DNA from: Agaribacterium haliotis
GTDB taxonomy: Bacteria > Pseudomonadota > Gammaproteobacteria > Pseudomonadales > Cellvibrionaceae
DNA length: 64,000 bases
Direction: 5' to 3'
Assembly (NCBI RefSeq): GCF_002312815.1
Contig: NZ_NKQJ01000003.1
Location: forward strand, 265,674-329,673
The stretch's first letter is position 1. Each line of letters starts with the position of its first letter. The position numbers were made by a program, and so were the translations under genes. Shown piece by piece: positions 26,948 through 35,032 of this stretch. The notes under the pieces are model-generated. The model searched no databases. It saw nothing but the letters and a program-made list of their open reading frames with translations, and was not told the origin of the DNA.

Positions 26948-27118
26948 ATATAAGTTAAGTCGTGCCCGCTATCTAAATGCGCGGCTAATCGAACATTGTG
27001 CCACAGGCTTCACGCATCGTTTTGAGTTAACGGCTGTAGTGAAAGGTACAGCGATAAGACGCTGCGATACTAACTTTCCTTGGAAAATAGTTCTTTGCAG
27101 ACCGAGCAAACTGGTAGA

Positions 27119-28360
27119 ATGACCCGCATGCCAAGCTCTCTGATTCCTGAAAAACCCCTGCTTATTTACCCTTCTCTGGCCGCGACTCTGGGCCTTGAGC
27201 AAGCCTGTATGCTCGCGGCCCTGGCCGAACGAGTTAACTACGAGCGCGGTCACAGCAGCGGCGACTTTTACTGGTACCAACTGCAACTCGATCAGTTACT
27301 CGAGTTATTTCCATTTTGGAATCAGCGCGATCTCCAGCGCATCGTCACAAACTTGCGAGAAAAAGGCGTGTTGATTGTCAGTTCAGCACCGATTGAGAGT
27401 TCGGGCCTGCTGCGCTTCGCCTTTAACGAAAAAGTACAGCAACAACTGGCTGAACAACCTCGCGGTGCCAATCGTGTCAGCTCGATACCGGTGGTCAACG
27501 CTCAAGCCGGTGCCGCCTTAAGCCCGGCAAGCCCGCGTGATTTTAACAGCCCAGCACCGGCCGCCGCCCGGCAAAACCCGCCGGCTTACACAGCTGCGCC
27601 GGGGCAACAAGCTGGCGCTCATTTTTTAAGCAAGAATTTTATCGCCCCCAATTGGCAGCCAGATGAAGCCACACTGGGGCAGTTAGCCCAGCACAATATC
27701 TCGCAGGATTTTGCTCTGCGCCAAGTCCCCGAGTTTGTAACCTACTGGCGCGAGCGCGGCGACAGGCACCACAGCTGGGGCAGCAAATTTATGCAACACT
27801 GCCTGCGCCAGTGGCGCGATTTCGAAAGCGAGCGTTTTCGCGAACAACAGCAGGCGCCGATAATGGCCAACTGGCAGCCGAGCGCCGACGCACTTGAAAT
27901 CCTTGTTGAAAAAGCCGGGATTAAGCGCGCCTTTGTTGAGGATGCCATTCCAGAATTTATTTTGTACTGGCGCGAGCGGGGCGAAAGCCACACAACCTGG
28001 AATACCAAGTTTGTCCAGCACGTGCGTATACAGTGGGCCAAATACACAGCGGCAATCGAGCACAATACCGACCCGAGACCGATGAGCGAAAATTGGCAAC
28101 CATCCAAAGATGTGTTTGATGTGCTGCGCCTGGCCAATATTGACTTGAGTTTTGCGCAGAGCCTAATTCCCGAGTTTGTCATATATTGGCGCGACCGGGG
28201 TCAGCTCTGCGGCTCGTGGAATACAAAATACCTGCAACATATAAAACGCATGTGGGCGCAGCGCCACGAGGCCTCAACCGCAAACTCGCCTCACCCAAGT
28301 CGATCAACCCGAGATATAGGTTTAGATGAAGAACTCACCGACAGAAGCTGGGCAAACTAA
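27119..28360 (+). CDS. Primosomal DnaT-like protein with three tandem DnaT DNA-binding domains
   Basis: From ATG 27119 (an ATG at 27128 is equally possible) the product has about 413 residues. The N-terminal 90 residues resemble a winged-helix replication module (LIYPSLAATLGLEQACMLA...DLQRIVTNLREKGVL). Three copies of the DnaT C-terminal DNA-binding unit follow, at about 175-235, 248-310 and 322-380. Each begins NWQP and ends with a W.(S/T)K(F/Y).QH pattern, with the shared core (I/V)PEF(V/I).YWR(E/D)RG. E. coli DnaT has one such unit. The next gene overlaps this one and is a lambda-P-like loader, giving a pairing parallel to dnaT-dnaC in enterobacteria. The likely role is assisting replication restart at PriA-bound forks. 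Confidence 0.88.
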   Translation: MTRMPSSLIPEKPLLIYPSLAATLGLEQACMLAALAERVNYERGHSSGDFYWYQLQLDQLLELFPFWNQRDLQRIVTNLREKGVLIVSSAPIESSGLLRFAFNEKVQQQLAEQPRGANRVSSIPVVNAQAGAALSPASPRDFNSPAPAAARQNPPAYTAAPGQQAGAHFLSKNFIAPNWQPDEATLGQLAQHNISQDFALRQVPEFVTYWRERGDRHHSWGSKFMQHCLRQWRDFESERFREQQQAPIMANWQPSADALEILVEKAGIKRAFVEDAIPEFILYWRERGESHTTWNTKFVQHVRIQWAKYTAAIEHNTDPRPMSENWQPSKDVFDVLRLANIDLSFAQSLIPEFVIYWRDRGQLCGSWNTKYLQHIKRMWAQRHEASTANSPHPSRSTRDIGLDEELTDRSWAN

Positions 28361-28952
28361 CAGCCAACAAAACGCCTTGGTCGACGCCCTGAACCAGAGC
28401 TTTGCTCTGTTCAAGCGCAATTATCACAACCAGTTTTTTAAGGCCTACGCCCAGGAAGCAGATGTAATTGCTGTTAAGCGCCTGTGGCTGGAAACGCTGC
28501 GCAGCTTTCCTGCACAAACCGTGCTTGAAGCGTCGATGGCCATCGTCAAAAGCTCTGAGTTTTTACCCACCTTAAAAACCATGCTTAACCACTGTGAGCG
28601 CTTGAGCAATCGCGCCCTGCCCGATGTGCACAGCGCCTATGCCGAAGCCTGCAACGCGGCTTCACCCAAGCTTGAACAGAACTGGAGCCACCCGGCGGTT
28701 TATTTTGCCGGGCGCGATGTCGGTTGGCACTTTTTACAGAGCAATGCTGAAAATGTTGCACTACCGGTATTTAAAGAGCGCTACCTGGCGCTGCGCGAGC
28801 GGGTGCAGGCAGGTGAACAACTAATTTTGCCAAAGCCTGAGATAAAACAACAAATTGAATACAAACCGGCATCCGATGAAACCAGCAGGCAGTATATGGA
28901 GAAAATGCAGGCGCTGTTTGACGGCGATGAAGCAGGCGGCGCGGGGGAATAA
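28326..28952 (+). CDS. Replication protein P-like helicase loader
   Basis: A 208-residue protein that resembles the phage lambda gpP/replication protein P family, which brings DnaB helicase to DNA. The recognisable part is FKRNYHNQFFKAYAQEADVIAVKRLWLETLRSF...VLEASMAIVKSSEFLPTLKTML, the family's helical loader core. The C-terminus is polar. No ATPase motif is present, so it is not a DnaC homologue. It overlaps the DnaT-like gene by 35 bases, so the two proteins are probably made together. No other phage gene is nearby, which argues that it is a domesticated cellular component. Confidence 0.82.
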   Translation: MKNSPTEAGQTNSQQNALVDALNQSFALFKRNYHNQFFKAYAQEADVIAVKRLWLETLRSFPAQTVLEASMAIVKSSEFLPTLKTMLNHCERLSNRALPDVHSAYAEACNAASPKLEQNWSHPAVYFAGRDVGWHFLQSNAENVALPVFKERYLALRERVQAGEQLILPKPEIKQQIEYKPASDETSRQYMEKMQALFDGDEAGGAGE

Positions 28953-28984
28953 AAATACGGCTCTAGGCAGCGAGCCAAGCTAAT

Positions 28985-29230
28985 TCATACAAAAGCTAAA
29001 CCCGCGCCTTCGCGAGTCAGGCGCACCACTTTCATTTCGTGCTGAATATTTTCTAAGGTAGCGTTTAATAAATCGCCAACATTTAACTGCTCCCGCAAAT
29101 TGGCGTCGCGTACAAATAATCCACTTTCACTAACATCCTGAGTCTCGGCATACATCTCGCCGAATGCATCGTGCTGGAGCTTTACGGCTCCGACGAAGGG
29201 CTTCCTGCCGAAACGTCTAAAACCAGACAT
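28985..29230 (-). CDS. Short PilZ domain protein
   Basis: An 81-residue protein made of a shortened PilZ-type domain. FGRKPFVGAVKLQHD is the strand near the domain start, QDVSESGLFVRDA matches the (D/N)xSxxG motif, and LTREGAGLAFV the closing strand. The usual N-terminal RxxxR is reduced to FRRFGRKP, so c-di-GMP binding is plausible but not assured. Convergent with the DnaT/P pair. Confidence 0.75.
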   Translation of the reverse strand: MSGFRRFGRKPFVGAVKLQHDAFGEMYAETQDVSESGLFVRDANLREQLNVGDLLNATLENIQHEMKVVRLTREGAGLAFV

Positions 29231-29410
29231 TACGACCTCTTTTTTTCTGTCACCACAATGAGCGCGGTTGTTTGTCTATCTTCCTGTATTGAACTGATCT
29301 TAGCCCCAGGCGCACAGCGAAGTAAACGCCACCGACAAACGATGGCGCAAAATGTGAAGCAGATGGCATTCGCGCTGAGCCACCGCTCAACAGCGGCCAC
29401 TTAACCCGGC

Positions 29411-31660
29411 TTAAGTGCGTGAAACGATTTGCGCAGCGCTGACGTTTTGAAAACCGCGCGGCAGTTTATTGCCGCGGCGTCCGCGTTCGCCGAAGTAGTG
29501 CTCGAGGTCTTTGAACTTTAAGCCCAGGTGGCGCTTGCCACTAAATACCTTGAGCTCCTGTTCCGGTTTAATAATTTCCAGCGCAATCAACAGCTCTTCG
29601 CGGGCGGCTGCACGCGCACTTGGAATACCGATGATTTTATTGCCCTTGCCACGGCCGAGCTCCGGCATCTCGTTAACGGGGAAAACCAGTAAACGCCCCT
29701 CGTTGGTAATGGCCGCCAACCAGCTGTCTTCGACACTGTCAAAGCAGCGCGGTGGCATAACCCGCGCCTCTTTGGGCAGGCTTAAGCACGCTTTACCGGC
29801 TTTATTTTTACTGTGCATTTCAGCCAGCGTAGTAATAAAGCCATATCCGGCGTCCGAGGCCAGCAGCACGCGCTGCTTATCATCACCAATCAACAGGCCC
29901 TGAAAACTTGAACCGCTCGGCGGGTTCAAACGGCCGGTAGCCGGTTCACCCTGGCCGCGCGCCGAGGGCAAGCTGTGCGCCGGCAAACTATAGGCCCGAC
30001 CAAAGTTATCGAGCAAAATCGCGTTTTGATTGCTTTTACCGCGCGCGGCAAATTTATAGCTGTCACCACTTTTGTAATTCAGGCTCTCGGGATCGATGTC
30101 GTGGCCTTTGGCGGCGCGTATCCAACCCTTGTCGCTGAGCACAACGGTGATCGGGTCGGAGCTTAGCAAGTCGGTTTCACTGAAGGCCTGAGCCTCATCG
30201 CGCTCAACCAGGGGTGAGCGGCGCTCGTCGCCATAGTCTTTTGCAACTTCTAGCAACTCTTTGCGAATTAGAGTCTTGAGGCGGCGGGCGGAGCCGAGAA
30301 TTTGTTCGAGCTTGTCTTTTTCCGTGCTCAGCTGCTCTTGTTCGCCGCGAATTTTCATTTCTTCAAGGCGGGCCAGCTGGCGCAAGCGGGTATCGAGAAT
30401 ATAATTGGCTTGATCTTCACTGAGCTCAAAGCGCTGCATCAATACCTGCTTTGGCTGATCTTCGGTGCGGATAATGTGAATCACTTCATCGAGATTCAAA
30501 AACGCAATCAACAAACCGTCCAACAGGTGCAGGCGGCGATTGACCCAATCGAGGCGGTGCTGCAAACGCCGGCGCACGGTGACCATGCGAAAGCTCAACC
30601 ATTCGCTGAGTATTTTATCGAGGCTCTTGACCTGGGGTCGCCCGTCTATACCAATCAGGTTTAAGTTGACCCGGTAGTTGTGTTCAAGGTCGGTTGTCGC
30701 AAACAGGTGCGCCATCAGAGCATCGACATCGATGCGATTGCTCTTGGGCACAATCACCAGGCGCGTTGGATTTTCGTGATCGCTCTCATCGCGAAGGTCG
30801 GTAACCATCGGCAATTTTTTTGCCTGCATCTGCGCGGAGATCTGCTCAAGCACTTTGGCACCGCTGACCTGATGTGGCAGCGCGGTAATGACAATATCGC
30901 CGTCATCTTTGTGCCACAGCGCCCGCATTTTGAGGCTGCCGCGGCCACTTTCATAGATCTTTTGAATATCGGGCTTAGGCGTAATGATTTCCGCCTCCGT
31001 CGGCATATCCGGACCCTGAATGTATTCACAAAGCTCGGCAACACCTGCATTGGGGTTTTCGAGCAAGTGCACAGTGGCGTTGATGACTTCGCGCAAATTG
31101 TGAGGCGGGATATCGGTGGCCATCCCCACCGCAATACCGGTGACGCCGTTTAATAACACGGCCGGAGCGCGGGCAGGCAACACCTTGGGCTCGTCGAGCG
31201 TGCCATCAAAGTTGGGCATCCAGTCGACAGTGCCCTGGCCGAGTTCGCTCAGATACACCTCGGTAAATTTACTCAGGCGCGCCTCGGTATAACGCATCGC
31301 GGCAAAACTTTTTGGATCGTCTTGCGAGCCCCAGTTGCCCTGACCGTCGACAAGGGGGTAACGATAGCTAAACGGCTGCGCCATCAACACCATCGCTTCA
31401 TAAGAAGCACTGTCCCCGTGCGGGTGGTATTTACCTATCACATCCCCGACGGTGCGCGCCGACTTCTTATATTTTGCCGAAGCCTTAAGGCCGAGCTCAC
31501 TCATTGCGTAAACAATGCGCCGCTGCACCGGCTTTAAGCCGTCGCCCACGTGAGGCAGGGCCCGGTCGAGAATGACGTACATCGAATAGTCGAGATAGGC
31601 TTTTTCGGTGTACTGCTTTAAAGAAATCTGTTCGTCGGCAAAAATCGCAGGGTCAGACAT
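29411..31660 (-). CDS. parC: DNA topoisomerase IV subunit A
   Basis: Type IIA topoisomerase subunit that decatenates sister chromosomes with ParE. 749 residues, family normal. The winged-helix domain carries the quinolone-determining segment [14 protein letters not shown] with Ser and Glu at the positions usually altered in resistance, so it is wild type there. The catalytic tyrosine lies in [11 protein letters not shown]. The tower and coiled-coil region follow, and the C-terminal DNA-wrapping blades contain repeated GKG/GRxxL elements. parE is not adjacent. Confidence 0.97.
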   Translation of the reverse strand: MSDPAIFADEQISLKQYTEKAYLDYSMYVILDRALPHVGDGLKPVQRRIVYAMSELGLKASAKYKKSARTVGDVIGKYHPHGDSASYEAMVLMAQPFSYRYPLVDGQGNWGSQDDPKSFAAMRYTEARLSKFTEVYLSELGQGTVDWMPNFDGTLDEPKVLPARAPAVLLNGVTGIAVGMATDIPPHNLREVINATVHLLENPNAGVAELCEYIQGPDMPTEAEIITPKPDIQKIYESGRGSLKMRALWHKDDGDIVITALPHQVSGAKVLEQISAQMQAKKLPMVTDLRDESDHENPTRLVIVPKSNRIDVDALMAHLFATTDLEHNYRVNLNLIGIDGRPQVKSLDKILSEWLSFRMVTVRRRLQHRLDWVNRRLHLLDGLLIAFLNLDEVIHIIRTEDQPKQVLMQRFELSEDQANYILDTRLRQLARLEEMKIRGEQEQLSTEKDKLEQILGSARRLKTLIRKELLEVAKDYGDERRSPLVERDEAQAFSETDLLSSDPITVVLSDKGWIRAAKGHDIDPESLNYKSGDSYKFAARGKSNQNAILLDNFGRAYSLPAHSLPSARGQGEPATGRLNPPSGSSFQGLLIGDDKQRVLLASDAGYGFITTLAEMHSKNKAGKACLSLPKEARVMPPRCFDSVEDSWLAAITNEGRLLVFPVNEMPELGRGKGNKIIGIPSARAAAREELLIALEIIKPEQELKVFSGKRHLGLKFKDLEHYFGERGRRGNKLPRGFQNVSAAQIVSRT

Positions 31661-31735
31661 AGTTGATCGCTGTGCATGAGCATGAAAAGTCGCGTTGCGT
31701 TATATCAGAAGCCACGATTCGCTTCAATTTGCGAA

Positions 31736-31871
31736 CCGGTCTTAAAGACTCAAAGCCGGCAGCAGCGGACATAAACACAACAGTAAAGATAAAAATTTAA
31801 GCAAAACAGCGAGGGGCGGAGGGATATTCAAGCCAGGCGTAATCTGGCAAAAAAGGCTGCTTTAAGACCGG
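31736..31871. repeat. 12-bp inverted repeat flanking intergenic sequence
   Basis: CCGGTCTTAAAG (31736-31747) recurs in inverted orientation as CTTTAAGACCGG (31860-31871). It lies upstream of parC within the 455-base gap 31661-32115, and is immediately followed by the larger palindromic element. A small hairpin GCCAG/CTGGC sits inside at 31832-31848. Confidence 0.5.
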
Positions 31872-31887
31872 CCGAGAGCGCAAAACA

Positions 31888-32049
31888 AAAGGGTTTTGCC
31901 AGAGCCTCGCGGGAATGATCGCACACACGTGCACATCTTGCGGAGGGAGTGCAAGGAAACACTAACGGCACCCGCAGCGGCAGATAGACAGATACCACAT
32001 AACTGGGCGAAAGCGATTCGATTCCCGGAAGGCTCTGGCAAAACCCTTT
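31888..32049. repeat. 162-bp palindromic element with 29-bp terminal inverted repeats
   Basis: The arms 31888-31916 and 32021-32049 are inverted copies, 27 of 29 bases identical; their outer 20 bases (AAAGGGTTTTGCCAGAGCCT) match perfectly. The roughly 104-base interior has no open frame of note. No coding gene is inside, so it resembles a miniature inverted-repeat element or a structured RNA locus. No obvious target-site duplication was seen. Confidence 0.7.
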
Positions 32050-32115
32050 GAGATTTGCCTTAAGCTCTTAATTCAAGGCTAGCAAATTGCCCGGCAAAGC
32101 TTAGATTAAAGTTTT

Positions 32116-32484
32116 CTAAGCTGCCGCTTCTCTATCGATGTCTTCGAGCAGGTCCAGCGGTTCTAACTCCAGCCCCTCCATCGCCTCATTCCAATTCACG
32201 CCAACCAATAACACATCCGCGTGCATGCCCGGCAGCCAGTCGTCGAGCAGCTCCTCAACTGCGATTGGCACCGGCTGGTAGGCCTGCCACTCGTCTCGAC
32301 AGTGCTGCTTGGCAAACTCGGGCTGAGACCAGAGCGGCATCACGTCTATCTCGTCGTTTTCCACCGATGGGCAGAGCGCAAAACCATCGTCCCCCTCCAG
32401 CCCCCAAACACAACCGGTATCGAGCGCTTCAGCAATAAAGCGATCGTAGTTTTCTTCAAAGTCGTCACCCAATGGCTCTGACAT
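32116..32484 (-). CDS. DUF2750 domain protein
   Basis: A 122-residue acidic cytoplasmic protein recognised as DUF2750 by FIAEALDTGCVWGLEGDDGFALCPS and the closing WLPGMHADVLLVGVNWN. The start MSEPLG (ATG 32484) is chosen over an ATG two codons upstream because GGAGGTGACC lies a suitable distance before it. No function is known for the family. It lies 27 bases downstream of the MBL hydrolase and could be co-transcribed with it. Confidence 0.83.
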   Translation of the reverse strand: MSEPLGDDFEENYDRFIAEALDTGCVWGLEGDDGFALCPSVENDEIDVMPLWSQPEFAKQHCRDEWQAYQPVPIAVEELLDDWLPGMHADVLLVGVNWNEAMEGLELEPLDLLEDIDREAAA

Positions 32485-32511
32485 GGTCACCTCCTGGCTT
32501 TTTCGGCTGTC

Positions 32512-33159
32512 TTAATAGGGTTGTTCGGCAAGAAATGGGTTGCTTACTCGTTCGCGGCCAAAGCTAGAGTTCGGCCCGTGACCTGGAACAAAATTAACCT
32601 CATCACCGAGAACTAATAGTTTGTTGCGAATCGAATCCAGCAGCTGCGTCATATTGCCTTTGGGGAAATCTGTGCGGCCGATGGACCCGGCAAACAGCAC
32701 ATCGCCAACAAAAGCCTGTTGGCTGTCTGCCTCATAAAAAACAACGTGTCCGGGCGTGTGCCCGGGGCAGTGAATTACTTGCAAACTCAGCTCGCCGAGC
32801 TCGACTGTGTCGCCGTCGTTTAGCCAGGTATCGGGCTCTAGCGGCGCCTGCGCTTCAAAGCCCATCATCGATGCTTGCTGAGCCAGCGACTGCAGCCAAA
32901 AGTCGTCGTCTTTATGGGGGCCGATAACCGGCACGGCCGTGCTCTTGCGAATTTCACTGGTGGCGCCAACGTGATCCATATGACCGTGGGTCAACAAAAT
33001 CTTGTTCAGGCTCAGGCCGAGCTCATCAATTTTACCCAGCAATTTATTTGCATCACCGCCAGGATCGACCAGGGCCGCCTGCTTGCTCAGTTCACACCAG
33101 ATGATAGAACAGTTCTGTTGATAGTGGGTGACGGGCACCGTACAAAATTTAAGAGACAC
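32512..33159 (-). CDS. MBL-fold hydrolase, glyoxalase II-like
   Basis: A 215-residue metallo-beta-lactamase fold enzyme with the metal ligands in HGHMDHVG, the second histidine in HCPGHTPGH, Asp in FVGDVLFAGSIGRTDFP, and the last His in VPGHGPNS. The short length without a C-terminal domain fits the YcbL/GloB-II-like subgroup that hydrolyses thioesters such as S-lactoylglutathione, rather than classical GloB. Divergent from the CheC gene. Confidence 0.9.
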   Translation of the reverse strand: MSLKFCTVPVTHYQQNCSIIWCELSKQAALVDPGGDANKLLGKIDELGLSLNKILLTHGHMDHVGATSEIRKSTAVPVIGPHKDDDFWLQSLAQQASMMGFEAQAPLEPDTWLNDGDTVELGELSLQVIHCPGHTPGHVVFYEADSQQAFVGDVLFAGSIGRTDFPKGNMTQLLDSIRNKLLVLGDEVNFVPGHGPNSSFGRERVSNPFLAEQPY

Positions 33160-33226
33160 GCAAGCTCCTCAGCTATGCAGTAAAAACAGGCATTTTAACG
33201 GCTGACGACTAGAATAGTTAGTACAC

Positions 33227-33859
33227 TTGCAAAACCAGCTAGAGGCGGACTCAGCCATTTTCCAGATCAACGAAGATTATCGGGACTGCTTGCAGGAAAT
33301 CAGCAACGTCGCCATGGGCCAAGCCGGCGACAAACTCGCGCGCCTGCTCGGTGCTTTTGTCGAGCTAAGCATCCCGCATATTGAGATCATGACCCCGTCA
33401 GATATCGTCATGGCCCTGCACTCTATCGACGCCAACGAGAGTGTCAGCGGTGTATGCCAGGGTTTTATCGGCGGCGGTATCAGCGGTGAGGCAATGCTGC
33501 TGTTTAATGATACAAGCTTCCAGGACCTGGCTAATATCTTGCGCTACGAGGGCGATGTTGATCAACAAGCCGAGCGCGAGCTGCTCATGGATACCACCAA
33601 TGTGCTGTTTGGCGCCTGCCTAAACGGTATCGCTGAGCAAATTGATATGGAATTCAGTTTTGGCCCACCGATGGTGCTCGGCCAACACCTGAGCGTACGC
33701 GAGCTGTTTCAGCTCGACAAAGCCCGCTGGAACCACGCCCTGGTCACCGAGATCAGCTACTCCATTGAAGGCTTTAACATCAACTGCGACCTGCTCATTG
33801 TCATGACAGAGGGCAGTCTTGAGCTACTATTTAAAAAGCTGGATTACCTGTTGAACTAA
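33227..33859 (+). CDS. CheC-type chemotaxis phosphatase-like protein
   Basis: A 210-residue protein of the CheC/CheX/FliY family, phosphatases for CheY-like receivers. The two conserved active-site helices are visible: LQEISNVAMGQAGDKLA (E-x2-N pattern) and DTTNVLFGACLNGIAEQ (x2-N). The start is taken as TTG 33227, since there is no ATG at the N-terminus. It ends directly before a PAS-GGDEF gene (stop and ATG adjacent). Lack of the CheD partner in the window suggests it acts on another receiver, perhaps one that controls the cyclase. Confidence 0.87.
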   Translation: MQNQLEADSAIFQINEDYRDCLQEISNVAMGQAGDKLARLLGAFVELSIPHIEIMTPSDIVMALHSIDANESVSGVCQGFIGGGISGEAMLLFNDTSFQDLANILRYEGDVDQQAERELLMDTTNVLFGACLNGIAEQIDMEFSFGPPMVLGQHLSVRELFQLDKARWNHALVTEISYSIEGFNINCDLLIVMTEGSLELLFKKLDYLLN

Positions 33860-34822
33860 ATGAGCAAAAAAGCCGCCCTACTTTCTGATTTCCACTGGTT
33901 GATGGACGTACTGCAGTTCATCGACGTAGGTTTGGTTATTATTGATCGCAACTACGAAGTACAGCTGTGGAATGCCTTTATGCAAAACCACAGCGCCAAA
34001 GAGCCAGACGAAATCCTTGGCAAAAACTTATTTCAATGTTTCCCCGAACTGCCCGAAGCCTGGTTCAAGCGAAAGACCGAATCGGTATTCACCCTGCACA
34101 ACAGCGCCTTTACCACCTGGGAGCAGCGCCCCTGGCTATTTCGCTTCCCGAGCTACAGGCCCATCACCAGCATCGCCGATACGATGTACCAAAATACAAC
34201 CATGATTCCGCTCAAAGATACTGGCGGCAAGGTCGATCACCTGTGCATCATTATCTACGACGTTACTGAGGCCGCAGTAAACAGGCTGCAAAACGAAGCC
34301 GCCAACGCCGAGCTCAAACGCCTGAGCCGCACCGACGGTTTGACCGGCCTGCTCAATCGCAAAGCCTGGGAAAGCGAACTACTCAAAGAGCTCGAGCGCT
34401 GCACTCGCTACAACCACGCCAGTTCACTGGTCATGTTCGACATTGATCACTTCAAATCAATTAACGACGGCCACGGCCACCCAGCTGGCGATGAGGTCAT
34501 ACGCCAAACTGCCGCTATTGCCCAGAAATGCATCCGCACAGTGGATACCGCGGGGCGTTATGGCGGCGAGGAATTTGCCATTATTCTGCCCGATACCGAT
34601 GCAGACGGGGCCCTGAAACTCGCCAACCGCATTCGCAAAACCATCGAAAACACCGCCGCCGTCTACGAAGGTACAGAGATTAGCTACACCGTCAGCCTCG
34701 GCGTTTGCGCGTACCACAAAAAACTTAAAGACAGCACCCAGTGGATCGACTGCGCCGACAAAGGCCTGTACCAAGCCAAAGAAAACGGCCGCAATAAAGC
34801 CTTTATTCACTTCCCCAGCTAG
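33860..34822 (+). CDS. PAS domain diguanylate cyclase
   Basis: A 320-residue cytoplasmic protein. Residues 10-130 form a PAS domain (FIDVGLVIIDRNYEVQLWNAFMQ). Residues 155-318 form a GGDEF domain with the active site RYGGEEFAIILP, so it is predicted to make c-di-GMP. An I-site RxxD is not evident just before the active site. It begins directly after the CheC-like stop codon, implying coupling. The pairing suggests the CheC-like protein regulates signal input to the cyclase. Confidence 0.93.
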   Translation: MSKKAALLSDFHWLMDVLQFIDVGLVIIDRNYEVQLWNAFMQNHSAKEPDEILGKNLFQCFPELPEAWFKRKTESVFTLHNSAFTTWEQRPWLFRFPSYRPITSIADTMYQNTTMIPLKDTGGKVDHLCIIIYDVTEAAVNRLQNEAANAELKRLSRTDGLTGLLNRKAWESELLKELERCTRYNHASSLVMFDIDHFKSINDGHGHPAGDEVIRQTAAIAQKCIRTVDTAGRYGGEEFAIILPDTDADGALKLANRIRKTIENTAAVYEGTEISYTVSLGVCAYHKKLKDSTQWIDCADKGLYQAKENGRNKAFIHFPS

Positions 34823-35032
34823 GCTGGCGATAGCCTGCGCTAAGGCCGACTTATTATTTTTCACGAGTTTGCTTAGAAACCAGTAAAAGTACATTGCTCA
34901 CACGCTAGCCGCCAAGTACCGGCCCAGGTAGCCAACAAAGCTCAACTTGCCCAGCTTCAGATCAAGACCCCGCTGCACTTGCAAGCTATACTCAGCCCCC
35001 GCCGCCAAGGAACATCTGCCAAGGACATCTGC

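Noticed and set aside
27683..28182. Two minus-strand open frames over the DnaT-like gene
   Set aside because: Antisense to a gene with clear domain repeats; no homology seen.
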